A stretch of DNA of 51,753 nucleotides. Source: Micromonospora chalcea. GTDB lineage: Bacteria; Actinomycetota; Actinomycetes; Mycobacteriales; Micromonosporaceae. The notes beneath the pieces are model-generated. The model made no database searches, was not told the DNA's origin, and saw only the letters and a program-made list of their open reading frames with translations. Every line of letters starts with the position of its first letter. The first letter of the stretch is position 1. Positions 13,217 to 28,534 of the stretch are shown piece after piece. Location: the NCBI RefSeq assembly GCF_002926165.1, contig NZ_MAGP01000126.1, positions 1 to 51,753 on the forward strand, written 5' to 3'. The position numbers were made by a program, and so were the translations under genes.

Positions 13217-16200
13217 ATGCAGAACGACATTCCCGCCGACGACGGCGTCGAGCCCATCGCCATCGTCGGGCTCGCCGCCCGCCTGCCCGGCGCGGCCGAC
13301 GTCGACGAGTTCTGGCGCAACCTGGTCGACGGCGTGGAGTCGACGACCGAGCTGACCCGCGAGGAGCAGCTCGCCCGCGGCGCGCAGCCGCAGGAGGTCG
13401 ACGACCCGGGCTGGGTCAACCGCGCGCCGCTGGTGGACGGCTACGACGAGTTCGACGCCGGCCTGTTCGGGATGACCGCCCGCGAGGCCGAGATCACCGA
13501 CCCGCAGCACCGGCTGTTCCTGGAGACCTGCTACACCGCGCTGCAGGACGCCGGCTACGACCCGGGCCGCTACGACGGCGCGGTGGGCGTGTACGCCGGC
13601 ACCGGCGGCAACACGTACCTGCACCGCAACGTGTACCGCAACAAGCGGGTCGGCGGGAACCCGCACGGCGCGGTGTCGCTGGCCACCGGAAACTCGCCGA
13701 ACTACGTGGCCACTAACGTGTCGTACCGGCTGGACCTGCGCGGCCCGAGCATGACCGTGCACACCGCCTGCTCCACCTCGCTGGTCGCGTTCCACCTGGC
13801 CTGCGAGGCGCTGCGCAACGGCGAGTGCGACATGGCCCTGGCCGGCGGTGTCAACATCGAACTGCCGCACGTCGGCTACCTCGGCATGGACGGTTTCACC
13901 TCGCCGGACGGGCGGTGCCGGCCGTTCGACGCCGCAGCGAACGGCACGGTGTGGGGCAGCGGCGTCGGCGTGACGCTGCTCAAGCGGCTCTCCGACGCGA
14001 TCGCCGACGGCGACCACATCCGCGCGGTCGTGCTCGGCAACGCCATCAACAACGACGGCGCCGGGAAGGTCGGCTTCACCGCCCCCAGCATCGACGGGCA
14101 GACCGAGGCCGTCGCCCAGGCCGTCGCGCTCGCCGGCGTCGACCCGCGCAGCATCAGCTACGTCGAGGCGCACGGCACCGGCACCGCGCTCGGCGACCCG
14201 ATCGAGGTCGCCGCGCTGTCCGCCGTCTACGCCAAGGACACCGACGAGCGCGGCTGGTGCGGCATCGGGTCGGTGAAGTCGAACATCGGCCACCTGAGCC
14301 AGCCCTCCGGCATCGTCAGCGTGATCAAGACGGTGCTGGCGATGGAGCACGGGCTGATCCCGCCGACCATCAACTACGAGGCGCCGAACCCGGCCATCGA
14401 CTTCGCCGACACCCCGTTCTACGTGGCGAACACGCTGACCAAGTGGGACACCGACGGCGGGCCGCGCCGGGCCGGGGTCAGCTCCTTCGGCATCGGCGGC
14501 ACCAACGCGCACGTCGTGCTCCAGGAGGCGCCGGCGGCGGAGCGGGACGAGCCGCCGGCCCGCCCGGCGCACCTGCTCCAGGTGTCGGCGAAGACCCCGA
14601 CCGCGCTGGACGTCGCCGTGCGCCGGCTCGCCGAGCACCTGGAGGGCGGCAGCGACGTGGCGCTCGCCGACGTGGCGCACACGCTGCGCGTCGGCCGCCA
14701 GACGTACGCCCACCGCGCCGCCGTCGTGGCCGGTGACCCGGCGTCCGCCGCCGCCGCGCTGCGCGAGCGGCGCAAGGGCCACCGGGGCGTCGCCGACGGA
14801 CCCGCCCCCCGGGTGGCGTTCCTGTTCAGCGGCCAGGGCTCGCAGTACGCCGGGATGGGCGCCGAACTGTACGCCCAGGACCGGGCGTTCGCCGCCGCCG
14901 TGGACGAGTGCGCCGACCTGCTCCGCCCCGAGCTGGGCCTGGACATCCGGGACCTGATCCTCGGCCGCGACCCGGACGCGGCGGACAAGCTCACCGAGAC
15001 CCGGTGGACCCAGCCCGCGCTGTTCACCGTCGAGTACGCCCTCGCCGTCGCGTGGCGGGCCGCCGGGGTCGTCCCGGCCGCGATGATCGGCCACTCCATC
15101 GGCGAGTACGTGGCCGCCACGCTCGCCGGCGTGCTCGACCTCGCGGACGCGCTGCGCGTGGTGGCCGCCCGGGGCCGGCTCATGCACTCCCTGCCCGCCG
15201 GCTCGATGCTGGCGGTCACGCTCGACGAGTCGGCGGTGGCCGACCGGCTGCCTCAGGGCCTGTCGGTGGCCACCGTGAACGGCCCCGGCACCTGCGTGGT
15301 GGCCGGCGAGACCGCGCTCGTGGAGGAGTTCGCCGCGAGCCTGGGCGGCAAGAACAAGTCGAAGCTGCTGCGCACCTCGCACGCGTTCCACTCGCCGATG
15401 ATGGACCCGATCCTGGACGAGTTCACCGCGCTGATGGCCACCGTGCCGCTGCGCGCCCCGGCGGTGCCGTTCCTGTCGAACGTGACCGGCACCTGGATCA
15501 CCGAGGCGCAGGCCACCGACCCGGCGTACTGGGCCGCGCACCTGCGCCGCCCGGTCCGCTTCGGCGCGTGCGTGGCCACGCTGCTCGCCGAGGGCACCTG
15601 GGCGCTCGTCGAGTGCGGCCCCGGCCGGCAACTGGCCAACCTGGCCCGGATGCAGGTCGCCAAGGCCGGCGAGGCGCAGCGCGCGCTGACCCCGCTGGGC
15701 AGCCTGCCCGGCGCGGGCGAGCAGACCGGTGACCTGGCCGCGCTGCTCGGCACGGCCGGCGCGCTCTGGTGCGCCGGGGTGCCGGTGCGCCTTGCGGCCG
15801 ACCCGGCGGCGCGGCGGGTGCCGCTGCCCACGTACCCGTTCGAGCGGCGCCGCTACTGGATCGACCCGGACCCGGAGCAGGAACTGGCCGCGGCGCCCGT
15901 CGAGACCGGCCCCCGGCCGCTGCCGGAGTGGTTCGCGGTGCCGGTGTGGCGCCAGGCCGCCCCGGCGCGCGCCGTGGAGCCGCTGGGCCGCTGCCTGGTG
16001 CTGGCCGACGGTCCGCGCGGCGAGGCGCTCGTGGCCGCGTTGCGCGCCGCCGGCGACGACCCGGTCGAGGTACGCGCCGGCGAGGCGTTCGCCGCCACCG
16101 CGAGCGGTTTCCGGCTGCGCCCCGGCGTACGCGCCGACGCCGAGGAGCTTCTGGCCGCGCTCGGCGCCGACGTGCCCCGGCGGATCGTGCACGCGTTCGC

Positions 16201-18664
16201 GCTCGACGGCGAGCCGGCCGGCACCGACCCGGCGGCCGCCTGGGCGGCGCAGGAGCGCGGCTTCTTCGGCGCGCTGCACCTGGTGCAGGCGCTCGCGGGC
16301 ACCGGTGTGACCGCCGACGAGGCGGGCGTACGCCTGGACCTGGTCACCGCCGGCATCGGCGACGTACGCGGCGACGACCTCGTCCGCCCCGAGCACGCCA
16401 CGCTCGCCGGCCTGGCCCGGGTGCTCCCGGCCGAGCTGCCCGGCCTGACCGTGCGGCTGCTGGACACCGACCCGGCCGCGCGCGGCGTGGCCGCCCTGGT
16501 GGCCGAGCTGCGCAGCCCGGTCGACGCCGAGCACCCGGAGGTGGCGCTGCGCGGCGACCGCCGCTGGCTCGGCGGCTACGAGCAGGTGAGCGTCGCGGCC
16601 GAGGCGGAGCCGGGCGTGCTGCGCGAGGAGGGCCGCTACCTGATCACCGGCGGTCTCGGCGGCATCGGCGTCACCCTGGCCGAGGACTTCGCCCGCCGGG
16701 CCCGCGCCAAGCTGGTGCTGCTGGCCCGCTCCGGGCTGCCCGGGCGCGACGAGTGGGACGCGCACCTGGCGGTGCACGGCGGCGCCGACCGGGCCGGACG
16801 CGCCATCGCGGCGATCCGCCGGATGGAGGCCGCGGGCGCCGAGGTGCTGGTGCTCGCCGCCGACGTCACCGACGCGGACGACCTGCGCCGGGTCCGCGAC
16901 GAGGCCGAGCGGCGGTTCGGCGGGCTCGACGGCATCGTGCACGCCGCCGGCCTGCCCGGCGGTGGCATGGCCGAGATCAAGGAGCGCGACGAGGCGCAGC
17001 GTGTGCTGGCCCCGAAGCTGGCCGGCACGCTCGCGCTGGCCCAGGTCTTCGGCGACCTGCCGCTGGACTTCGTCGTGCTGTGCTCCTCGATCACCGCGGT
17101 GATCGGCGGGTTCGGCCAGGTCGACTACTGCGCCGCGAACAACTTCCTGGACGCCTTCGCGCGCTCCGGCACCGGGTTCCGCGCCCCGGTCGTGTCGCAG
17201 AACTGGGGCGGTTGGGCCGAGGTCGGCATGGCGGTGGAGACCGCCGCGCCGGCCGCGTTCCGGGCCGCCGGGCGGGACACCGTGACCACCGCGGTCACGC
17301 ACCCGGTGCTGACCACGATGGTCGCCGGGCCGGACGGCACGGTGCTGCACGGCCTGGTCGCGGCCGACACCCACTGGCTGCTCGACGAGCACCGGATCGG
17401 CGGCGTGCCGGTGGTGCCGGGCACCGCCCACCTGGAGTCGGTACGCGCGGCGGTGGCCGCCGCGCTGCCCGCGCCGGGGCCTGACGCCGCGGTCGAGCTG
17501 CGTGACGTGGTGTTCCTGGAGCCGTTCTCGGTGCCGGACGGCACCGTGGCCCAGTACCGGGTCGAGCTGACCCCGACCGAGGACGGCACCGACTTCACCG
17601 TGGCCAGCCTCGCCGCCGGCCAGGCGCGCGCCCACGTACGCGGCAGCGCCGGGTGGACCACCGAGGCGGCCCCGCCGGCCGCCGTGCCCGCCGTGGCCGG
17701 ACGGCGGGTCGACGACGACGCCTCGTTCGGCCGGGGACGCACCAGCATGCTGACGTTCGGCCCGCGCTGGGCGGCGCTGGCCGAGCACCACCTCGCCGAC
17801 GGCGAGGAACTCGCCCGCGTGCAGGCGCCCGCCGCCGCGCTCGGCGACCTGCCCTCGTGGGGGCTGCACCCGGCGCTGCTGGACGTGGCCACCGCGTTCG
17901 GCCGCGGCCAGGGCTCCGGCACCTACCTGCCGTTGTCGTACGGCCGGATCGTGGTGCGCGGCGCGCTGCCGGCGACGTTCCACAGTCACCTGCGGCACCG
18001 GCCCGCCGCCACCGACGAGGTGGTCGCCGCCGACCTGTCGCTGCGCGACCCGGACGGGCGGGAACTGGTCGCGATCAGCGACTTCGTGCTGCGCCGGGTC
18101 GACCAGGACGCGGTCACCGGCAACCTGGCCGAAGCCCCGGCGGACGCCGACGCCCCGGCGCCGGTGACCGAGGACATCCGCCCGGTCGACGGCGCGGAGG
18201 CGTTCCGGCGCAGCCTCGCCGCCGGGCTCGGCGCCCAGGTGGTGATCGCCACCCGCACCGTCGCCGACATCCGTCGCCGGGCCGCCCGGGTCACCACCGA
18301 CAGCATCGCCGAGGAGACCGACGCGGCGGCCGGCGCGACCGCGGCCACCGGCGGCGGCTCGGCCGCACCGGGCACCGAGCTGGAGAAGACCATCGCCCAG
18401 GTGTGGCGCGACGGTCTCGGCGTCACCGACATCGGCGTGGACGACGACTTCTTCGCCCTCGGCGGCAACTCGCTGGTCGCCGTGCAGCTGATCGCCGCCA
18501 TGCGCAAGGCGACCGGGGTGCGGCTGCCGATGCGCAGCCTCTTCGAGACCCCCACGGTGGCCGGCCTGGCCGCCCGGATCGAGGAGCTGCGCGCCGAGGC
18601 GCCCGCCGACCAACCGGCCGCCCCGGCGGCGATCCCGGCCATCCCGCGGCTGCCCCGCGGCTGA
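13217..18664 (+). CDS. Type I PKS KS-AT-KR-DH-ACP
   Basis: A 1815-residue polyketide synthase module that adds one C2 unit and reduces it to an alpha,beta-unsaturated acyl chain. KS with C185 (TACSTS), EAHGTGT and KSNIGHL histidines. AT with S627 in GHSIGE and the HAFHS motif expected for malonyl-CoA. Post-AT YPFERRRYW. KR with GGLGGIG near 1144 and the catalytic Ser/Tyr region CSSI...DYCAANN. DH with H1392 in HxxxGxxxxP (HRIGGVPVVP) and the Asp of HPALLD. ACP with S1752 in GGNS. No enoylreductase or methyltransferase. The order KS-AT-KR-DH differs from the common KS-AT-DH-KR. The ATG at 13217 has GAAGGA 7 nt upstream; an in-frame GTG at 13184 would instead give a 4-bp overlap with the previous gene. 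Confidence 0.9.
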   Translation: MQNDIPADDGVEPIAIVGLAARLPGAADVDEFWRNLVDGVESTTELTREEQLARGAQPQEVDDPGWVNRAPLVDGYDEFDAGLFGMTAREAEITDPQHRLFLETCYTALQDAGYDPGRYDGAVGVYAGTGGNTYLHRNVYRNKRVGGNPHGAVSLATGNSPNYVATNVSYRLDLRGPSMTVHTACSTSLVAFHLACEALRNGECDMALAGGVNIELPHVGYLGMDGFTSPDGRCRPFDAAANGTVWGSGVGVTLLKRLSDAIADGDHIRAVVLGNAINNDGAGKVGFTAPSIDGQTEAVAQAVALAGVDPRSISYVEAHGTGTALGDPIEVAALSAVYAKDTDERGWCGIGSVKSNIGHLSQPSGIVSVIKTVLAMEHGLIPPTINYEAPNPAIDFADTPFYVANTLTKWDTDGGPRRAGVSSFGIGGTNAHVVLQEAPAAERDEPPARPAHLLQVSAKTPTALDVAVRRLAEHLEGGSDVALADVAHTLRVGRQTYAHRAAVVAGDPASAAAALRERRKGHRGVADGPAPRVAFLFSGQGSQYAGMGAELYAQDRAFAAAVDECADLLRPELGLDIRDLILGRDPDAADKLTETRWTQPALFTVEYALAVAWRAAGVVPAAMIGHSIGEYVAATLAGVLDLADALRVVAARGRLMHSLPAGSMLAVTLDESAVADRLPQGLSVATVNGPGTCVVAGETALVEEFAASLGGKNKSKLLRTSHAFHSPMMDPILDEFTALMATVPLRAPAVPFLSNVTGTWITEAQATDPAYWAAHLRRPVRFGACVATLLAEGTWALVECGPGRQLANLARMQVAKAGEAQRALTPLGSLPGAGEQTGDLAALLGTAGALWCAGVPVRLAADPAARRVPLPTYPFERRRYWIDPDPEQELAAAPVETGPRPLPEWFAVPVWRQAAPARAVEPLGRCLVLADGPRGEALVAALRAAGDDPVEVRAGEAFAATASGFRLRPGVRADAEELLAALGADVPRRIVHAFALDGEPAGTDPAAAWAAQERGFFGALHLVQALAGTGVTADEAGVRLDLVTAGIGDVRGDDLVRPEHATLAGLARVLPAELPGLTVRLLDTDPAARGVAALVAELRSPVDAEHPEVALRGDRRWLGGYEQVSVAAEAEPGVLREEGRYLITGGLGGIGVTLAEDFARRARAKLVLLARSGLPGRDEWDAHLAVHGGADRAGRAIAAIRRMEAAGAEVLVLAADVTDADDLRRVRDEAERRFGGLDGIVHAAGLPGGGMAEIKERDEAQRVLAPKLAGTLALAQVFGDLPLDFVVLCSSITAVIGGFGQVDYCAANNFLDAFARSGTGFRAPVVSQNWGGWAEVGMAVETAAPAAFRAAGRDTVTTAVTHPVLTTMVAGPDGTVLHGLVAADTHWLLDEHRIGGVPVVPGTAHLESVRAAVAAALPAPGPDAAVELRDVVFLEPFSVPDGTVAQYRVELTPTEDGTDFTVASLAAGQARAHVRGSAGWTTEAAPPAAVPAVAGRRVDDDASFGRGRTSMLTFGPRWAALAEHHLADGEELARVQAPAAALGDLPSWGLHPALLDVATAFGRGQGSGTYLPLSYGRIVVRGALPATFHSHLRHRPAATDEVVAADLSLRDPDGRELVAISDFVLRRVDQDAVTGNLAEAPADADAPAPVTEDIRPVDGAEAFRRSLAAGLGAQVVIATRTVADIRRRAARVTTDSIAEETDAAAGATAATGGGSAAPGTELEKTIAQVWRDGLGVTDIGVDDDFFALGGNSLVAVQLIAAMRKATGVRLPMRSLFETPTVAGLAARIEELRAEAPADQPAAPAAIPAIPRLPRG

Positions 18665-18693
18665 CATCCGACGGAACAAGGAGACACCGCACC

Positions 18694-19647
18694 ATGAGCG
18701 AGACAACCGCGACGCTGCCGGTGGTCGTCGAGAACGACGGCCGGCCGCTGACCGACCTCATCGCCGCCCGGCGCGCCGAGCTGCGGGACACCCTCGTCGC
18801 CAGCGGAGGGCTGCTGTTCCGCGGCTTCGACGTGGGTGGCGTGGACGGCTTCGACCAGGCCGTACGGGCGCTGGCCGGCGAGCCGCTGACCTACACCGAG
18901 CGCTCCTCGCCCCGGCACTCCATCAAGGGCCGGGTCTACACCTCGACCGACTACCCGCCGGACGAGGAGATCTTCCTGCACAACGAGAACTCGTACCAGG
19001 CGCGCTGGCCGCTGACGCTGTTCTTCTACTGCGTCACGCCGCCGGACAGCCAGGGCGCCACGCCGCTGGCCGACGTGCGCCGGGTGTACGAGCTGATCGA
19101 CCCGGCGGTACGCGAGGAGTTCGTCCGCCGCCGCTGGATGCTGGTGCGCAACTTCCACGGCGACTTCGGCACCCGCTGGCAGGAGGTGTTCAACACCGAG
19201 AGCCGCGCCGAGGTGGAGGCGTACGCGGCGGACAACGGGATCACCGTGGAATGGGTCGGCAAGGACGGCCTGCGTACCCGCGCGGTCCGGGACGTGGTGC
19301 ACCACCGGCCGGGCTCGGACACCCCGCGCTGGTTCAACCACGCCACCTTCTTCCACCTCAGCACGCTGCCGGCCGACTACCAGGAAGGGCTGCTGGCCAT
19401 GTTCGGCGCCGACGGGCTGCCGTCGAACACCTACTACGGCGACGGCGGCGAGATCCCCGCCGACGTGATGGACCACCTGCGCGCCGCCTACCGGGCGGCC
19501 ACGGTCCGCTTCGACTACCAGCGCGACGACGTGCTGGTGGTGGACAACATGACCGCCGCGCACGGCCGGGAGCCGTTCACCGGCCCCCGCAAGATCGCCG
19601 TGGCGATGGCCGAGCCGCACACCCCCGACACCGCAGGAGCGAACTGA
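18694..19647 (+). CDS. TauD/SyrP-like Fe(II)/2-oxoglutarate oxygenase
   Basis: A 317-residue member of the TauD/TfdA superfamily, which uses Fe(II), O2 and 2-oxoglutarate to hydroxylate C-H bonds. The metal triad is visible as H96-x-E98 (LHNENS) and H290 (AAHGREPF), with R299 as a likely 2-oxoglutarate anchor; LLFRGF near residue 40 is typical of the SyrP-like branch. SyrP and AsnO relatives beta-hydroxylate Asp or Asn in NRPS pathways. Here the gene is followed by MbtH and an Asn-activating module, so beta-hydroxylation of Asn is the natural prediction. Whether it acts on free or carrier-bound Asn cannot be told. The ATG has an AAGGAGA site about 9 nt upstream. Confidence 0.85.
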   Translation: MSETTATLPVVVENDGRPLTDLIAARRAELRDTLVASGGLLFRGFDVGGVDGFDQAVRALAGEPLTYTERSSPRHSIKGRVYTSTDYPPDEEIFLHNENSYQARWPLTLFFYCVTPPDSQGATPLADVRRVYELIDPAVREEFVRRRWMLVRNFHGDFGTRWQEVFNTESRAEVEAYAADNGITVEWVGKDGLRTRAVRDVVHHRPGSDTPRWFNHATFFHLSTLPADYQEGLLAMFGADGLPSNTYYGDGGEIPADVMDHLRAAYRAATVRFDYQRDDVLVVDNMTAAHGREPFTGPRKIAVAMAEPHTPDTAGAN

Positions 19648-19648
19648 C

Positions 19649-19837
19649 ATGGCCGAATCCCGATTCCTGGTCGTCCGCAACGACGAGGAGCAGTACTCGA
19701 TCTGGTCGGCCGACCGCGAGCTGCCCGCCGGCTGGCACGACACCGGCTTCGCCGGCAGCCGCGAGCAGTGCCTGGCCCACGTGGACGAGGTCTGGACCGA
19801 CATGCGTCCCCGCTCGGTGCGCGAGGCCCTCTCATGA
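19649..19837 (+). CDS. MbtH-like protein
   Basis: A 62-residue MbtH-family chaperone that binds A domains and helps their folding and activity. The signature is complete: NDEEQYSIW, PAGWH, CLAHVDEVWTDMRP, with the three Trp characteristic of the family. It begins one base after the oxygenase stop (AGGAG upstream) and its TGA overlaps the ATG of the Asn-module NRPS (ATGA), so stoichiometric coupled translation with that synthetase is likely. It probably serves all four A domains of the operon. Confidence 0.95.
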   Translation: MAESRFLVVRNDEEQYSIWSADRELPAGWHDTGFAGSREQCLAHVDEVWTDMRPRSVREALS

Positions 19838-22800
19838 CCCAGGAGTGGACGTTCCCGGCCTCCTACGCCCAGGAGCGGGTGTGGATGGCCAACCAGCTCG
19901 ACGCCGGGTCGCCGGTGTTCAACGTCTCCTTCCCGTGGATGTTCCCCGCCGACGTGGACGCCGAGACGGCCGGCGACGTGGTCAACCGGGTGATCGCCCG
20001 GCACGAGGCGCTGCGTACCCACCTGCGGGTCGACGACGGCGCGCTGGTGCAGGTCGTGCGCGCCCACGAACCGGCGCCGCTGCCCGTCACCGACGTCACC
20101 CATCTGCCCGCCGGTGAGCAGCGCGGCGAGTTCGAGCGGATCCGCGGCGAGATGGCGCGCGCCCCGATCCCGATGGACGCCGCGCCGCTGTGGCGGGCCC
20201 GGCTGATCCGCATGGAGGACGGGCTCGCGCTGGCGTTCGTGGCGCACCACGCCGTCTTCGACAGCCACTCGGCGGTGCTGTTCCACCACGAACTGGTCGC
20301 GTTCTGCGAGGCCGCGCGCACCGGCGCCGAGCCCGCCGTGCCCGAGCTGCCCATCCAGTACGCCGACTTCGCGGTCTGGCAGCGCCAGCAGCTCACCGGC
20401 GAGGAACTGGACCGGCAGCTCGCCTTCTGGACCGGCCACCTGGCCGGAGCGCCGCCGGTGATCGGCCTGCCGCTGGACCGGCCCCGTCCGGGCCAGCTCG
20501 GGTTCGCCGGTGACGAGGTGCGCTTCACGCTGCCCGACGGGCTGCTGGACCGGATCGGCACGCTGGCCACCGGGGCGCAGGCCACCCCGTACATGGTGCT
20601 GCTGGCCGGTTTCGCGGCGCTGCTGTCGCGGATCTCCGGCGACACCGACGTGGTGGTGGGGGTGGCCACCGCGGGCCGCGACAACCCGGAGCTGGCGCCG
20701 CTGATCGGCATGTTCGTCAACCCGGTGGCGCTGCGCTGCGACGTCTCCGGCGACCCGGCGTTCGCGGCGCTGCTCGGCCGGATCCGCAACGGCCTGATCG
20801 ACGCCATGGAGCACGGCCAGGCGCCGTTCCAGAAGATCGTCGAGGCGGTCGACCCGCAGCGGGACCCGTCGGTGCAGCCGATCTTCCAGACTGCCCTGAA
20901 CTGGATCCCGGACTCCGGCCTCGACCCGGTGGAGCTGGGCACCACGAAGGACGACCTGGCCTTCGACATCACCACCGGGGAGTGCCGCCTGGTCTACCGG
21001 ACCGAGCTGTTCGACCGGGAGACCGCCGAGGCGGTGGTGCGCCGCTACGTGCGGCTGCTCGCCGCCGCCGGCGCCGAGCCGCAGCGCACCGTCGCCGCGC
21101 TGCCGCTGCTCACCGACGACGAACATGACCTGGTGCTGGGCGCCTGGAACGACACCGCCCACGACGTGCCGGCGACCACTGTGGTCGACGAGGTGCAGCG
21201 GCAGGCCGCCGCCACCCCGGACGCGCCGGCGCTGGTCTGCGACGGCGCGACGCTGCGCTACGCCGAGCTGAACACCGCCGCGAACCGGCTGGCCCGGCTG
21301 CTGGTGGCGCGCGGGGCCGGCCCGGAGACCCGGGTCGCGCTGGCCCTGCCCCGCTCCTGCGACCTCGTCGTGGCGATGCTCGCCGTGCTGAAGGCCGGCG
21401 CCGCGTACGTGCCGGTGGACACCACGTACCCGGCCGGGCGGATCGCGTACCTGCTCACCGACGCCGCGCCCGCGCTGGTGGTGGCCGACCCGGACACCGC
21501 CGCCCTGGTGCCCGGCGACGCGCTGGTGCTCGACGGCGAGGTCGGCTCCGACCAGCCCGGCGACGACCTCACCGACGCCGACCGGGTCGCCCCGCTGCGC
21601 CCCGAACATCCCGCGTACGTGCTCTACACCTCCGGCTCCACCGGCCGGCCCAAGGGCGTGGTGGTCGAGCACCGGGCGGTGACCGCGTACCTGGCCTGGG
21701 CCCGGGCCACCTACCCGGGGCTTTCCGGGGTGGCGCTGCTGCACTCGCCGGTCTCGTTCGACCTCACCGTCACCGGCCTGCTCGGCACGCTCACCGCCGG
21801 CGGCACGGTACGGCTCGCCGCGATCGACGAGCCCGCCGCCCGCGCCGGTGGGCGGCCGACCTTCCTCAAGGTCACGCCGAGCCACCTGCCGCTGCTCGAC
21901 GGCGAGCTGTCACCGACGACCGACCTGGTCATCGGCGGCGAGGCGCTGACCGGTGAGCAGCTCGCCGCCTGGCGGGCCGCGCACCCCGACGTGGCGGTGA
22001 TCAACGAGTACGGCCCGACCGAGGCCACTGTGGGCTGCGTCGCGGCCCGCATCGCCCCCGGCGAGCCGGTCCCGGCCGGCCCGGTGCCGATCGGCACGCC
22101 CACCTGGAACACCCGGGCACTGCTGCTCGACACCGCGCTGCGCCCGGTGCCGCCGGGCGTGGTGGGGGAGCTGTACGTCACCGGCACGCAGCTCGCCCGC
22201 GGCTACCACGAGCGGCCCGGCCTGACCGCCGAGCGGTTCCTGCCCTGCCCGTACGGGCCGCCCGGCGCCCGGATGTACGCCACCGGCGACCTGGCCCGCT
22301 GGCGCGCCGACGGCACGCTGGACTACCTGGGCCGCCGCGACGACCAGGTCAAGGTGCGCGGCATGCGGATCGAGCTGGGCGAGGTCGAGGCGGCGCTGCT
22401 GGCTCACCCGGACGTACGGGCCGCCGCCGCGGCGGTCCGCGCCGACGGCGGCGAGCCGATGCTCGTCGGCTACCTGGTGGGCCCGGCCCACGAGGACTCG
22501 GTCCGCGCCGAGCTGGCCCGCGAGCTGCCGGCGCACCTGGTGCCGGCCGCCCTGGTCCGGCTGGACGCGCTGCCGCTGACCCCGAACGGCAGGCTGGACC
22601 GCGCCGCGCTGCCCGCCCCGGCGACGGCCGAGACGGCGCAGGACAGCTACGTCGCGCCCCGCACCGAGGCCGAGGCCCTGGTCGCCGAGGTGTACGCCGA
22701 CATCCTCCAGGTGGAGAAGGTCGGCGCGCACGACGACTTCTTCGCCCTCGGTGGCAACTCGCTGCGCGGCATGCGGGCGATGGCCCGCATCCGCGCCGAG

Positions 22801-22952
22801 GTGGACGTGGAGCTGCCCATGCGGGCGCTGTTCAGCAGCCCCGTGGTGGCGGACCTGGCCGCCCAGATCGAACAGCGGATCGCCGCCGAGCTCGACGGTC
22901 TCTCCGACACCGAGGTCGCCGCGCTGCTCGCGGCGGAAGAGGGAACCAACTG

Positions 22953-22953
<1 letters not shown>
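19834..22953 (+). CDS. NRPS C-A-T, predicted Asn-activating
   Basis: A 1039-residue elongation module. Condensation domain about 5-430 with HHAVFDS (H139); the final Gly of the HHxxxDG motif is Ser here, a tolerated position. A domain about 450-900: YVLYTSGSTG, SFDLTVTG, EYGPTE, YATGDL, NGRLDR. The code read by hand is DLTKVGEVGK, which agrees with the DLTK(L/I)GEVGK codes of Asn domains; Asp codes usually read DLTKVGHIGK. Carrier S976 in GGNS. The upstream oxygenase suggests beta-hydroxy-Asn at this position. The ATG overlaps the MbtH stop, and the TGATG junction overlaps the next gene by one base. Confidence 0.9.
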
Positions 22954-28439
<5,486 letters not shown>

Positions 28440-28457
28440 CCCCGCCTCCCATCCGGT

Positions 28458-28514
28458 TGATCAAGGAGTTCGTGTCCTTTCCGGGCCTTCCGGCCGGCAC
28501 GAACTCCTTGATCA
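28458..28514 (+). terminator. Terminator hairpin closing the biosynthetic operon
   Basis: A perfect 17-bp inverted repeat (TGATCAAGGAGTTCGTG / CACGAACTCCTTGATCA, arms 28458-28474 and 28498-28514) with a 23-nt G/C-rich apical segment that can itself pair (CCGG...CCGG). It starts 18 bp after the NRPS-MFS stop and ends 7 bp before the -10 box of the DUF885 gene. There is no U-tract, as is common in actinobacteria. Confidence 0.8.
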
Positions 28515-28534
28515 CCGGGGGTAGCATCGGTGCG